This document shows, in pieces, positions 17,405-25,412 of a stretch of DNA of 64,000 bases (position 1 is the first letter of the stretch; each line of letters opens with the position of its first letter). The translations under genes and the position numbers were made by a program. Source of the DNA: JBFAPK01 sp040676675 (GTDB lineage: Bacteria; Actinomycetota; Actinomycetes; Mycobacteriales; Micromonosporaceae); NCBI RefSeq assembly GCF_040676675.1, contig NZ_JBFAPK010000023.1, positions 62,001 to 126,000 on the forward strand, written 5' to 3'. The notes under the pieces were generated by a model, which saw nothing but the letters and a program-made list of their open reading frames with translations, did not search any database and had not been told where the DNA came from.

Positions 17405-17746
17405 CTACCGCCAGAACACCGCCACCGCGGCGTTGGCGAGCGTCAGCCCGATGATCGCCAGGAAGTGCCCACGGGCGACGACGGTGCGCTTGCGCGGGAC
17501 GAAGACCATCACGAGGATCAGCACCGCGATCACGAGCTTGACGGCCAGCTTCGCCGGGTCCGGCTCGTGACCGTCGCGCAGCGGGGCGGCGAGTCCGAGG
17601 CCGCTGAGCAGCTGGATGACCGAGCCCCAGAGCATCGCACCGTTGATCCGGATCTGACCGGTCAGGTACTGCGCGATCCCGCCGCCGAGCAGCAGCGCGA
17701 ACCCGATCAGGTGAATGAAGAGCAATACGAGCCGGAGAGTTTCCAC
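17405..17746 (-). CDS. Small integral membrane protein (CopD/DUF2269-like)
   Basis: About 113 residues with four hydrophobic segments: LRLVLLFIHLIGFALLLGGG near the N-terminus with a conserved His, a second around WGSVIQLLSGLGL, a third VIAVLILVMVFV and a last AIIGLTLANAAVAVFW. This resembles small CopD-like or DUF2269-like membrane proteins common in actinobacteria; function unknown. GTG at 17746 is preferred because GGGAGG lies 9 bases before it; an ATG at 17755 directly abuts that site. The gene is separated from the neighbours by short gaps and is probably monocistronic. Confidence 0.7.
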   Translation of the reverse strand: METLRLVLLFIHLIGFALLLGGGIAQYLTGQIRINGAMLWGSVIQLLSGLGLAAPLRDGHEPDPAKLAVKLVIAVLILVMVFVPRKRTVVARGHFLAIIGLTLANAAVAVFWR

Positions 17747-17860
17747 GGCGGCCATCCTCCCAAATCGCCCGCCGGCCCGGCCACCCCGGACCCGGGGGCC
17801 GCTCGACCCCCGGGCCACGGGCCAGCCCTGGCCGCCGCCGTCCGAGGGCGAGCAGCGCGG

Positions 17861-18835
17861 TCAGCGCGCGGTGTGCCGGGGGATCACGGCGGCCCGCCCG
17901 ACGAGCACCAGCAGCAGCCCGACGATCGCGTACCCGGCGAGCAGGCCCAGCGGCCGCGCCGCCGCGGCCCCGTCGAAGAACGCGGTGGAACGGATCAGGT
18001 CGGCGCCCGCGCCGATCGGCAGCCACCGGCCCACCGTCCCCCAGGGCTGCGGGAGCAGTTCGGGAGCGGCGTTGACCGCGCCGAGCGCGTTGCCGAGCAG
18101 GAAGGCGACCAACACGCCGAGGCCGATGCCGGCCCGCCCGAGCAGGGCCCCGAGGCCGGCCACGGTCGCCGCCGTGGCGAGCGCGAAGAGCCCGACCGCC
18201 GCCGCGTCCGCCAGGTACGCGCCGGGCAGCACGCCCAGCCAGCCCTGCCAGACGGCCACCGCGCCGAGGCCCGCGAGGACCCCGTACGCGAGCAGTCCGG
18301 CGAGCCGGGCGACCCGGCCCGGGAGCAGCAGGCTCAGCAGCACGGCGACCGCCACGCTGGTCATCCCCAGCGGCAGGAACCCGGCCCCGAAGCCGCTGCC
18401 GCGCGGATCGTCCGGATCGGCGCGCACCACCTCCACCACGCGCGGCGGCCGCCCGCCGGAGAGTTCGGCCGCGCCCTGGACCAGCAGCGACGCCACGGTC
18501 GGGCTCGCCGCGGGCGCCGTGTAGAGCACCGGACCCGCCGGGCCGACGACGAAGGCGGCGTACGCCTCGCGGTCGTGCAGCGCCCGTTCGGCCGCGGCGG
18601 CATCCGGCCGGACGAGGATCTCGAAGGCACCCGGCTGGGCGGCGGCGAGCCGGTTCGCCAACTCGGTGGTGCCCGGCGCCGGGCCGGCCACGACGATCGG
18701 CAGGTCCCGGGGGGCGAGGTTGGCCGCCGGCGCGGCGAAGAGCGGGATGAGCAGCGCCTGCGCGACGACCGCGACGGCGGCGAGCAGGGCCGCCAGGAGC
18801 GGCGGCGAGGGGCGCCGCCGGGTGGGGTGGGACAT
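17861..18835 (-). CDS. ABC-2/YhgE-like membrane protein under TetR control
   Basis: Membrane protein of 324 residues. One N-terminal helix (LLAALLAAVAVVAQALLIPL) is followed by an extracytoplasmic domain of about 130 residues and then five or six closely spaced helices, the layout of YhgE/Pip or ABC-2 type permease proteins. No ATPase is encoded beside it. ATG 18835 has the strong site GGAGGAAGG just upstream. It is divergent from a TetR gene, and palindromic operators lie between them, so it is most likely the TetR target, perhaps an efflux component. Transport function is inferred from layout only. Confidence 0.78.
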   Translation of the reverse strand: MSHPTRRRPSPPLLAALLAAVAVVAQALLIPLFAAPAANLAPRDLPIVVAGPAPGTTELANRLAAAQPGAFEILVRPDAAAAERALHDREAYAAFVVGPAGPVLYTAPAASPTVASLLVQGAAELSGGRPPRVVEVVRADPDDPRGSGFGAGFLPLGMTSVAVAVLLSLLLPGRVARLAGLLAYGVLAGLGAVAVWQGWLGVLPGAYLADAAAVGLFALATAATVAGLGALLGRAGIGLGVLVAFLLGNALGAVNAAPELLPQPWGTVGRWLPIGAGADLIRSTAFFDGAAAARPLGLLAGYAIVGLLLVLVGRAAVIPRHTAR

Positions 18836-18850
18836 CGTCCTTCCTCCAAA

Positions 18851-18864
18851 AACGAGCGCTCGTT
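18851..18864. promoter_or_regulatory. TetR operator 1 (palindrome)
   Basis: Perfect 14-bp palindrome AACGAGCGCTCGTT in the divergent region, close to the start of the membrane protein gene. It shares the AACGA...TCGTT arms with operator 2, 60 bases away. Probably bound by the adjacent TetR protein to repress the membrane gene. Confidence 0.78.
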
Positions 18865-18910
18865 CTCTTTTATGCGAGGAGGATGACACCCGGGCGTTCC
18901 AGGCGTCAAG

Positions 18911-18924
18911 AACGAACGTTCGTT
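18911..18924. promoter_or_regulatory. TetR operator 2 (palindrome)
   Basis: Perfect 14-bp palindrome AACGAACGTTCGTT. It sits directly before a TATGCT -10-like hexamer (18926-18931) of the TetR gene, that is, in the promoter spacer, which suits autorepression. Confidence 0.8.
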
Positions 18925-18938
18925 TTATGCTGGGAGGC

Positions 18939-19562
18939 GTGCCACGCGTCTCCGACGAACACCTCGCCGCCCGCCGGCAGCAGATCATGACCGCGGCCCG
19001 CGCGTGCTTCCTGCGCAACGGCTTCCACAGCACCTCGATGCAGGACGTCATCGCCGAGGCGGGCCTGTCGGTGGGCGCCGTCTACCGCTACTTCCGCAGC
19101 AAGAACGACCTCGTCACCGCGATCGCCGAAGAGGCGATCGGCGCGCTCGACGAACTCCTCCGGGAGATCACCCGGCACGACCCCCCGCTGCCGCTGGCCG
19201 AGGCGCTGGCGCGGGTGCTGACGCTCGTGGACCGCCAGTCCGGCCCGGACGGCCTGCTGCGCATCGCCATCCAGGTCTGGGCCGAGTCCCTGCGCGACCC
19301 CGTGCTGGCCGGATTCGTCCGCGAGAAGTACACCGGCTTCCGGGCCTACTACGTGACCCTCGCGGGCCAGGCGCGGCGCTCGGGCGAGCTGCCGCCGGAC
19401 GCCGACGACGAGGCGGTCGGCGCGGCCCTGTTCGGCCTGATGCCCGGTTACCTCCTGCAACGCATCCTCACCGGATCGCCCGACCCGGAGAGCTACCTCG
19501 CCGGCGTACGCACGCTGCTGGGCGCCGCCCGGTCGGCCGGCGGTACGGGCGGCCACGACTGA
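18939..19562 (+). CDS. TetR/AcrR-family regulator
   Basis: TetR repressor of 207 residues. The N-terminal HTH spans about residues 15-60 (AARACFLRNGFHSTSMQDVI, then VGAVYRYFRSKNDLV), followed by a helical ligand domain (TetR_C type). I place the start at GTG 18939, giving MPRVSDEHLAARRQQIM, a typical N-terminus; it lies 7 bases after a TATGCT -10 hexamer, so the transcript may be leaderless. An in-frame ATG at 18927 would fall inside that promoter. Divergent from the membrane protein and bordered by two palindromes, it is probably a local autoregulated repressor. Confidence 0.9.
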   Translation: MPRVSDEHLAARRQQIMTAARACFLRNGFHSTSMQDVIAEAGLSVGAVYRYFRSKNDLVTAIAEEAIGALDELLREITRHDPPLPLAEALARVLTLVDRQSGPDGLLRIAIQVWAESLRDPVLAGFVREKYTGFRAYYVTLAGQARRSGELPPDADDEAVGAALFGLMPGYLLQRILTGSPDPESYLAGVRTLLGAARSAGGTGGHD

Positions 19563-19646
19563 GCGGCGTTCCGGCACCGGGCCCGGTGCCGGGGTTCGGC
19601 GCAGATTGCCGCGGTGTTAGCGCGACGTTGCAAAAAATGGCAGCAC

Positions 19647-19664
19647 TTGCGGAAGACTGCGCAA
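19647..19664. promoter_or_regulatory. Candidate LacI operator
   Basis: Inverted repeat TTGCG - 8 bases - CGCAA in the short A-rich region before the LacI gene, close to a TAGGCT -10-like hexamer. Possible autoregulatory site. The arms are short, so confidence is modest. Confidence 0.4.
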
Positions 19665-19692
19665 AAACTTGCCCGTAGGCTAAGGTTCCGCC

Positions 19693-20775
19693 ATGCGCGC
19701 ACGACTGTCCGACATAGCCAGACAGGCGCAGGTCAGCGAGGCGACCGTGTCGCGGGTGCTCAACGACCGCCCCGGCGTCGCGCCGGAGACCCGGCAGGCC
19801 GTGCTCACCGCACTGGACGTACTCGGGTACGAGCGTCCGGCCCGGCTGCGCAAGCGCAGCGCCGGTCTCGTCGGGCTGGTCGTACCCGAGCTGGAAAACC
19901 CGATCTTCCCGGCGTTCGCCCAGATCATCGAATCGGCGCTGGCGCAGACCGGCTTCACCTCGGTGCTCTGCACCCAGACCCCCGGCGGGGTGACCGAGGA
20001 CGAGTACGTCGAGATGCTGCTCGACCGGCAGGTCAGCGGAATCGTCTTCGTCTCCGGCCTGCACGCCGACACCTCGGCGGACCACGAGCGCTACCGCGCG
20101 CTGGTCGCCCGCCGGATGCCGATCGTCCTCGTCAACGGGTACGTCCCGGGAGTCCCGGCGCCCTTCGTCTCCTGCGACGATCGCGAGGCCGGCGAACTCG
20201 CCGTGGCGCACCTGGTCGCGCTCGGCCACCGGCGGATCGGGCTGATCACCGGGCCGGCCCGCTTCGTACCCGTACAGCGCAAGGTGAGCGGCTACAAGAC
20301 CGCCATGAAACGGCTGGTCGGACTCGACGAGGCCGAGCTGGCGGAGCTGACCGAGCTGTCGCTGTTCGGCGTGGAGGGCGGCGAGGCGGCCGCCGGACGG
20401 CTACTCGACCGCGGCGTGACGGGCCTCGTCTGCGGCTCCGACCTGATGGCGCTGGGAGCGATCCGGGCAGCCCGGCAGCGCGGCCTGTCGGTACCGGGCC
20501 AGCTCTCCGTCGTCGGGTACGACGACTCCCCGCTGATCGCCTTCACCGACCCACCGCTGACCACCGTGCGGCAGCCGGTGAACGCCATGTCGGTGGCGGC
20601 GGTACGGGCCCTCGTCGACGAGATCAACGGGCACGCGGCGCCCCACTCCGAGTACGTCTTCCGGCCCGAGCTGGTCGTCCGAGGCTCCACCGCGATCGCA
20701 CCGACCCGGCACGCCACCCCGGTCGCCGCCGAGCCGGCCGGACCCGGTTCCGCCTCGCTGGCGGTACCGGCCTGA
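19693..20775 (+). CDS. LacI-family transcriptional regulator
   Basis: LacI/GalR repressor of 360 residues. The HTH is at residues 3-50 (LSDIARQAQVSEATVSRVLN) with the hinge helix, followed by a periplasmic-binding-protein-like sensor domain (VGLVVPELENPIFPAFAQII; later VVGYDDSPLIAFTDPPLTTV). Length is normal. No sugar transporter or glycosidase is adjacent, so the effector cannot be guessed; it may act in trans. ATG 19693 is preceded by an AAGG site. Confidence 0.92.
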   Translation: MRARLSDIARQAQVSEATVSRVLNDRPGVAPETRQAVLTALDVLGYERPARLRKRSAGLVGLVVPELENPIFPAFAQIIESALAQTGFTSVLCTQTPGGVTEDEYVEMLLDRQVSGIVFVSGLHADTSADHERYRALVARRMPIVLVNGYVPGVPAPFVSCDDREAGELAVAHLVALGHRRIGLITGPARFVPVQRKVSGYKTAMKRLVGLDEAELAELTELSLFGVEGGEAAAGRLLDRGVTGLVCGSDLMALGAIRAARQRGLSVPGQLSVVGYDDSPLIAFTDPPLTTVRQPVNAMSVAAVRALVDEINGHAAPHSEYVFRPELVVRGSTAIAPTRHATPVAAEPAGPGSASLAVPA

Positions 20776-21023
20776 CCGGAACGGCTCCGGCTCGCCCCGG
20801 CCCGGCCGGCCGCGCCCGCTGGTTCCGACAGCGCCGGAGCGGGTAACCCCGACCGACCTGGTCGTCCGTTGTGCCCCGCGCCGACGGGCGGCTGGGCTGT
20901 AATTCCGCGCTCGCTGCGCTTCGCGGCGCCCGGGAGGCGATCGTCCTTCGCCTGCGGGGCGCGACCGCTTCGCGGCGCGTTCCTCGGCTCCAGGACGACG
21001 CCGGCGCCGCTGCCGCTTGCTCG

Positions 21024-21461
21024 CTATTGGCCGAGGCGGGCCAGCATGGCGCCGATGCGGGTGAAGCCGGCGCGCAGTTCGTCGGGGGTGGGGGCGGGGC
21101 GTGGTTCGGCCTCCTGCTCGACGGTCTCCGTCGGCTCGGCCACGGCGAGTTCGTCGTAGTCGCCGTAGACCTCGGCGTCCTCGGCCTGGGCCGCCTCGTC
21201 CTCGGCCGCCGTCTTCGCCGCGAGGATCTCGCCGCGCACCTCGTCCGCCGAGGCGCTGGGCAGCAGCGGCTCGACCACGGCCATCAGCTCCTCGTCGGCG
21301 ACCACGGACTCGGCCAGGGCCAGGGCATGCAGCCGCTCGTACGGGCCGCAGACCACCGGCTCCCAGTCGTCCTCGTCGTCCAGGGGTCCGAACGTGATGA
21401 TCCACGGCAGGTCGAGCACCGGCGAGTCGTCCGGCAGCTGCAACGTCACTAGGGCACCCAC
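21024..21461 (-). CDS. Conserved hypothetical acidic protein
   Basis: Soluble acidic protein of 145 residues. The N-terminal half (LDLPWIITFGPLDDEDDWEP, then VCGPYERLHALALAESVV) looks folded; residues 80-130 are a Glu/Ala-rich low-complexity linker, and the end (PDELRAGFTRIGAMLARLG) is a predicted amphipathic helix. I do not recognise a family. The start is a GTG at 21461; a GTG four codons later is possible. It stands alone between the LacI gene and the truncated SDR, with no evident operon partner. Confidence 0.6.
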   Translation of the reverse strand: MGALVTLQLPDDSPVLDLPWIITFGPLDDEDDWEPVVCGPYERLHALALAESVVADEELMAVVEPLLPSASADEVRGEILAAKTAAEDEAAQAEDAEVYGDYDELAVAEPTETVEQEAEPRPAPTPDELRAGFTRIGAMLARLGQ

Positions 21462-21521
21462 GGAGCCATCATGGCCGTCGCGCGGCTGCGGCTGACATGA
21501 TTTGCCCCGATTCGCCTACCC

Positions 21522-22130
21522 GTGGATCGGGTCCTCTCCGCGCCGGGCCGCCTGGCGTACCAGCCCCGCCGCGTGGACGCCGCGTCAGCGGCCGAGCTGG
21601 CCGACTTCTTCGGCGAGGAGACCCGCTACGACGAACTGGTACTGGCGCTCAGCGGCGGCGCGGGCGGCGGAGCCTTCGCCTCGCTCGACCTGGACCAGCT
21701 GCGCACCGGCTTCGAGGGCAAGTTCTGGGCGCACCTGCGGATCCTGCGCGCGGCCCTGCCCCGGCTGCGCCCGGACGGTTCGGTCACGTTCGTCACGGCG
21801 GCGTCGGCGCGCGCCGCGCTGCCGGGCACGGCGGGACTGGCCGCGATCAACGGCGCGCTGGAGGCCATGGTCCGGCCGCTGGCGGTCGAACTCGCCCCGC
21901 TGCGGGTCAACGCGGTCTCCCCGGGCATCGTCGACACGCCCTGGTGGGACGGCCTGCCGGCCGAGCAGCGCGAGGCGCTCTTCGCCGAGCACGCCAATGC
22001 GCTGCCGGTCGGACGGGTGGGCCGCCCCGAGGACGTGGCCTCGGCGGTGTTGCTCACCGCCGTGAACGGCTTCATGACCGGCAGCGTGGTCGAGTGTGCC
22101 GGCGGGGTGCGGTTGGGTACCGCCGCGTAG
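21522..22130 (+). CDS. N-terminally truncated short-chain dehydrogenase, possible pseudogene
   Basis: SDR-like protein of 202 residues. It contains the core and C-terminal strands of the fold (DGSVTFVTAASARAAL, AVELAPLRVNAVSPGIVDTP, GRPEDVASAVLLT), but the first 40-50 residues with the TGxxxGxG cofactor loop are absent, and the usual Tyr-x3-Lys pair reads as GLAAIN without either residue. A TGA at 21498-21500 closes the frame just upstream, so no longer version exists. Some SDR subgroups lack Tyr/Lys, but losing the Rossmann loop should prevent NAD(P) binding. It may be a remnant. Confidence 0.65.
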   Translation: MDRVLSAPGRLAYQPRRVDAASAAELADFFGEETRYDELVLALSGGAGGGAFASLDLDQLRTGFEGKFWAHLRILRAALPRLRPDGSVTFVTAASARAALPGTAGLAAINGALEAMVRPLAVELAPLRVNAVSPGIVDTPWWDGLPAEQREALFAEHANALPVGRVGRPEDVASAVLLTAVNGFMTGSVVECAGGVRLGTAA

Positions 22131-22182
22131 GGCCGGACCCGGCCGCGCCGGGACGGGCGACGAGCGGCGGCGCCCGGCCCGG

Positions 22183-22548
22183 TCAGCCGGCGTCGAGCCG
22201 CAGCGCCGCGCGGACCAGCGCCAGCGCGGCGGCGGGCTCGACGCCGAGCCGGTACGCCTCGTCCGCGTACCCGGAGGCCGCCCGCTGGAGCCGGTCGAGC
22301 GCGTCGTTGCGGCCCGGGGCGACGAAGGTACCGTGCCGCCCGCGCGTCTGAATCAGTCCGGCGCCCTCCAGTTCCCGGTACGCCCGCGCGACCGTGTTCG
22401 CCGCCAAGCCCAGGTCGGCGGCGAGCTGCCGTACGGTGGGCAGCCGGGTCCCGACGGGCAGTCGGTCGTCTCCGACCATCGCGGCGATCTGCGCGCGCAC
22501 CTGCTCGTACGGCGGGACCGGCGAATCCTGGTCCACGGAAACGATCAC
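22183..22548 (-). CDS. GntR-family regulator (YtrA type)
   Basis: Short GntR regulator of 121 residues. The winged helix covers residues 8-75 (PPYEQVRAQIAAMV, VGTRLPTVRQLAADLGL, NTVARAYRELEGAGLIQTRG) and is followed only by a short helical tail, the hallmark of the YtrA subgroup. YtrA-type repressors usually control a neighbouring ABC transporter, but none is present; the next gene downstream of its promoter is the YihY membrane protein on the same strand, 42 bases upstream. Confidence 0.88.
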   Translation of the reverse strand: MIVSVDQDSPVPPYEQVRAQIAAMVGDDRLPVGTRLPTVRQLAADLGLAANTVARAYRELEGAGLIQTRGRHGTFVAPGRNDALDRLQRAASGYADEAYRLGVEPAAALALVRAALRLDAG

Positions 22549-22590
22549 TTCGGCAGCGCCTCCCGGTAACGGCTCGCGAACGACAAGTTA

Positions 22591-23493
22591 TCAGCGGGGC
22601 GGGCCGCCGGGCGGCGGTGGCGGCGTGGCGTTGCGGTCCGCCAGGTCGACCACCCGGCCGTGCCGGCTCGTCGCCGCCAGCGCCGCGCCGAAGAGCAGCA
22701 GCTGGTTGAGCAGGTACAGGTAGAGCAGCACGCCGACGGCGCCCGCGACCACCGTGTACGCCGGGTTGCGCTCCCAGCGCATCACGTAGTAGCGGCCGAC
22801 CGAGTTGAGCAGGGTGATGCCGAGCGAGACGACGAGCACCGGCGCCAGCAGCCGGCGCGCGCTCATCCGCAGCCGGGGCACCACGGCCAGCAGCGCGGCG
22901 GCGATCACCATGTTCACCAGCTGCGACAGGATCCAGCTCGATATCGACGCGCCGAGCGAGCGGGCCCCGAGCATCCAGGCCAGCAGCGACTCCAGCGCGT
23001 CCACCGCGCCGATCGAGACGCCGAGGAGCACGAAGAGGAAGACGAGCACCGCGAGGTCGAGCAGCTGGCGGATCACGATGTAACCGGGGTGCTGCTCGAA
23101 GCCGTAGATCAGTCGCTGGGAGGTACGGATCGCCTCGACCCAGCCGATCCCGGTGAACGCCAGCAGCACCAGACCGATCGCACCGACCCGCCCGCTGCCC
23201 TGCTGGATCTCCACCGGGTCCAGGAACGGCAGGTGCTGCTCGAGGAAGCCCGAGACCGCGTGGTTGACCGCGTCGTTCTGTTCGAGCACCGCGGCGAAGA
23301 TCCAGTACCCCACCAGGCCGAGCGCGAAGACGGCGAAGAAGCCGTAGTACGCCATGGCCGCCGCGAGCCGGCCGCCGAGAACCTCGTTGTAACGGATCAG
23401 GGCGCGCCACAGGTGGTCGAACCGGCGGTACCGCCGCCGCAGCGCCGACACCGGCCGGTCGATCGCCGCCTCGATCCGATCGAAGACGTTCAC
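22591..23493 (-). CDS. YihY/virulence factor BrkB family membrane protein
   Basis: Integral membrane protein of 300 residues with six hydrophobic helices. The first is AMAYYGFFAVFALGLVGYWI, and the family signature follows later as YNEVLGGRLAAAMAYYG upstream and VLLYLYLLNQLLLFGAAL near the end. Earlier annotation as RNase BN is not supported for this family; function unknown, possibly transport. The C-terminus is a short Pro/Gly-rich tail. It is on the same strand as the GntR gene downstream. Confidence 0.9.
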   Translation of the reverse strand: MNVFDRIEAAIDRPVSALRRRYRRFDHLWRALIRYNEVLGGRLAAAMAYYGFFAVFALGLVGYWIFAAVLEQNDAVNHAVSGFLEQHLPFLDPVEIQQGSGRVGAIGLVLLAFTGIGWVEAIRTSQRLIYGFEQHPGYIVIRQLLDLAVLVFLFVLLGVSIGAVDALESLLAWMLGARSLGASISSWILSQLVNMVIAAALLAVVPRLRMSARRLLAPVLVVSLGITLLNSVGRYYVMRWERNPAYTVVAGAVGVLLYLYLLNQLLLFGAALAATSRHGRVVDLADRNATPPPPPGGPPR

Positions 23494-23607
23494 GCCGTCA
23501 TCCTCGCCGATCCGCGCGACGCCGGCCCGTAACCGGCGCCGCTGCCCACTCCGGCGCGCCGCACTCCCCCGGTCCGGGTCCGGCGGCCACCGGCCCGGCG
23601 CCGGCCG

Positions 23608-24183
23608 CTACCCGCCGAGGCGGTAGTGGCGGCGCGGCTGCCAGCGGGCCTGCCCGCCGTGCGAGAAGAGGGTGAAGCCCTCCACCTCGAACAGCGCCGA
23701 GAAGCCGGCCAGCTCCTCGTACACCTTGTCCAGCGCCTCGGGCGCCACGTCCTGCGCCACCGTGACGTGCGGGTGGTACGGGAAGCGGGTCTCCCGGCGC
23801 AGCTCCGGGGCCGAGCCGATGGCGGCGGCGAGCAGCTCGCACTCGCTGATCCCGGCCGCCACCACCACGAAGACGACCTCGGTGACCGGCCGGAAGGTGC
23901 CGGTGCCGCGCAGGTGCACGGTGTACGGCAGGTGCTCGGCGGCGACCTCGGCGAGGTGCTCCTCCACCGCGGGCAGGTCGGCCAGCAGGATCTCGGTCGG
24001 CCCGAGCAGCGTCACGTGTGCCGGGATGTCCTTGGCCTGCGGGTCACCGGCCTCCGCCCGGCACCGGGTGAGGTACTCGCCCCACGGCTCCGGAATGTTG
24101 ACGGCGACGCCGATCTGGGCCGTGCGGGCGTCCACGCCCGGCCACGGCGCGGTACCGACCACGCTCCGCTCGGTGCTACCCAT
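23608..24183 (-). CDS. 2'-5' RNA ligase superfamily protein
   Basis: 2H phosphoesterase-like protein of 191 residues. The two defining His-x-Thr motifs are visible: HVTLLGPTE near residue 55 and HPHVTVAQD near residue 140. Such proteins act on 2'-5' linked or cyclic phosphate RNA ends; the natural substrate here is unknown. The start ATG 24183 follows GGGCAGGA, and this start region duplicates the last codons of trpS (31 bases apart). It is only 23 bases after trpS and should be cotranscribed with it. Confidence 0.88.
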   Translation of the reverse strand: MGSTERSVVGTAPWPGVDARTAQIGVAVNIPEPWGEYLTRCRAEAGDPQAKDIPAHVTLLGPTEILLADLPAVEEHLAEVAAEHLPYTVHLRGTGTFRPVTEVVFVVVAAGISECELLAAAIGSAPELRRETRFPYHPHVTVAQDVAPEALDKVYEELAGFSALFEVEGFTLFSHGGQARWQPRRHYRLGG

Positions 24184-24206
24184 TCCTGCCCGCCGACAGG
24201 TCGAGG

Positions 24207-25232
24207 TCAGCCATTCCTGCCCGCCGGCAGGAACCCGACCCGGTCGTAGGCGGTGCGCAGGGTCTGCGCCGCCACGGCGCGGGCCTTCTCGGCCCCGATC
24301 GCGAGCAGCTTGTCGAGCTGCGCCGCGTCGTCGAGGTAGGTGCGGGTCCGCTCCTGGATCGGGCGGACAAACTCCACCAGCACCTCGGCGAGGTCCTTCT
24401 TGAGATCCCCGTAGCCCTTGCCGGCGTACGCCACGACCAGCTCGTCGATGCCCCGCCCGGTCAGCGCCGAGTAGATCGTCAGCAGGTTGGAGACGCCCGC
24501 CTTGTGCTCCGGGTCGAAAAGGATCTCCCGCCCGGTGTCCGTCACCGCGGACCGGATCTTCTTGGCCGACCGGGCCGGGTCCTCCAGCAGCTCGATCAGG
24601 CCGGCCGGCGACGAGGCGGACTTGGACATCTTGGCCGCCGGGTCCTGCAGGTCGGTGATCTTCGCGGTGTCCCGGACGATGTGCGGCGCGGGCATCGTGA
24701 AGGTCGGCCCGAAGAGCGTGTTGAACCGCCCGGCGAGGTCGCGGGTGAGTTCCAGGTGCTGGCGCTGGTCCTCGCCGACCGGTACCGCGTCGGCCTGGTA
24801 GAGCAGGATGTCCGCCGCCTGCAGGATCGGGTACGTGAAGAGCCCGACGCTGGACCGGTCGGCGCCCTGCTTGGCCGACTTGTCCTTGAACTGGGTCATC
24901 CGGCTCGCCTCGCCGAAGCCGGTGATGCAGCTCAGCACCCAGGCCAGCTGCGGGTGCTCCGGCACGTGCGACTGCACGAAGAGCGTGCAGCGCTCCGGGT
25001 CCAGCCCGACCGCGAGCAGTTGCGCGGCCGAGACCCGGGTGCGCCGGCGCAGCACCTCCGGGTCGTGCCCGGCCGTGATCGCGTGCAGGTCGACCACGCA
25101 GTAGAAGGCGTCGTGGGTCTCCTGCAGCGCCACCCAGTGGCGTACCGCGCCGAGATAGTTGCCGAGGTGGAAGGAGTCACCGGTCGGCTGGATGCCGGAG
25201 AGCACCCGGAGCCGGGCAGGAGCGTCGGACAT
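24207..25232 (-). CDS. trpS: Tryptophanyl-tRNA synthetase
   Basis: Class I synthetase of 341 residues charging tRNA-Trp. ATG 25232 gives MSDAPARLRVLSGIQPTGD, the normal N-terminus; the frame stays open far upstream without coding meaning. Motifs: the HIGH-like HLGNYLGA near residue 24, GEDQRQHLELTRDLA, and KMSKS as KMSKSASSP. Length is normal for a bacterial TrpRS. It stands upstream of the 2'-5' RNA ligase gene on the same strand and is divergent from the ECF sigma gene. Confidence 0.96.
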   Translation of the reverse strand: MSDAPARLRVLSGIQPTGDSFHLGNYLGAVRHWVALQETHDAFYCVVDLHAITAGHDPEVLRRRTRVSAAQLLAVGLDPERCTLFVQSHVPEHPQLAWVLSCITGFGEASRMTQFKDKSAKQGADRSSVGLFTYPILQAADILLYQADAVPVGEDQRQHLELTRDLAGRFNTLFGPTFTMPAPHIVRDTAKITDLQDPAAKMSKSASSPAGLIELLEDPARSAKKIRSAVTDTGREILFDPEHKAGVSNLLTIYSALTGRGIDELVVAYAGKGYGDLKKDLAEVLVEFVRPIQERTRTYLDDAAQLDKLLAIGAEKARAVAAQTLRTAYDRVGFLPAGRNG

Positions 25233-25412
25233 GCCGGCAATTCTGACAGCCGCCCCCGACACACGCCCGGACGGCCCCGTGCCAATCCGCGTGCCGCCCG
25301 CGAATTCCGGTACCGCCCGGGGAACCCGCGCGGCCGGCGGTGACTCGTACGCTCGAGTCGCCCGTACCGCGGCGGCGCGGCCGGTACCCCGACGGCGCGC
25401 GGCCGGCCGCCG

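Noticed and set aside
17861..22548. Integrated mobile element, because of several regulators and a truncated SDR
   Set aside because: No integrase, transposase, tRNA target or flanking repeats are present and base composition is uniform.
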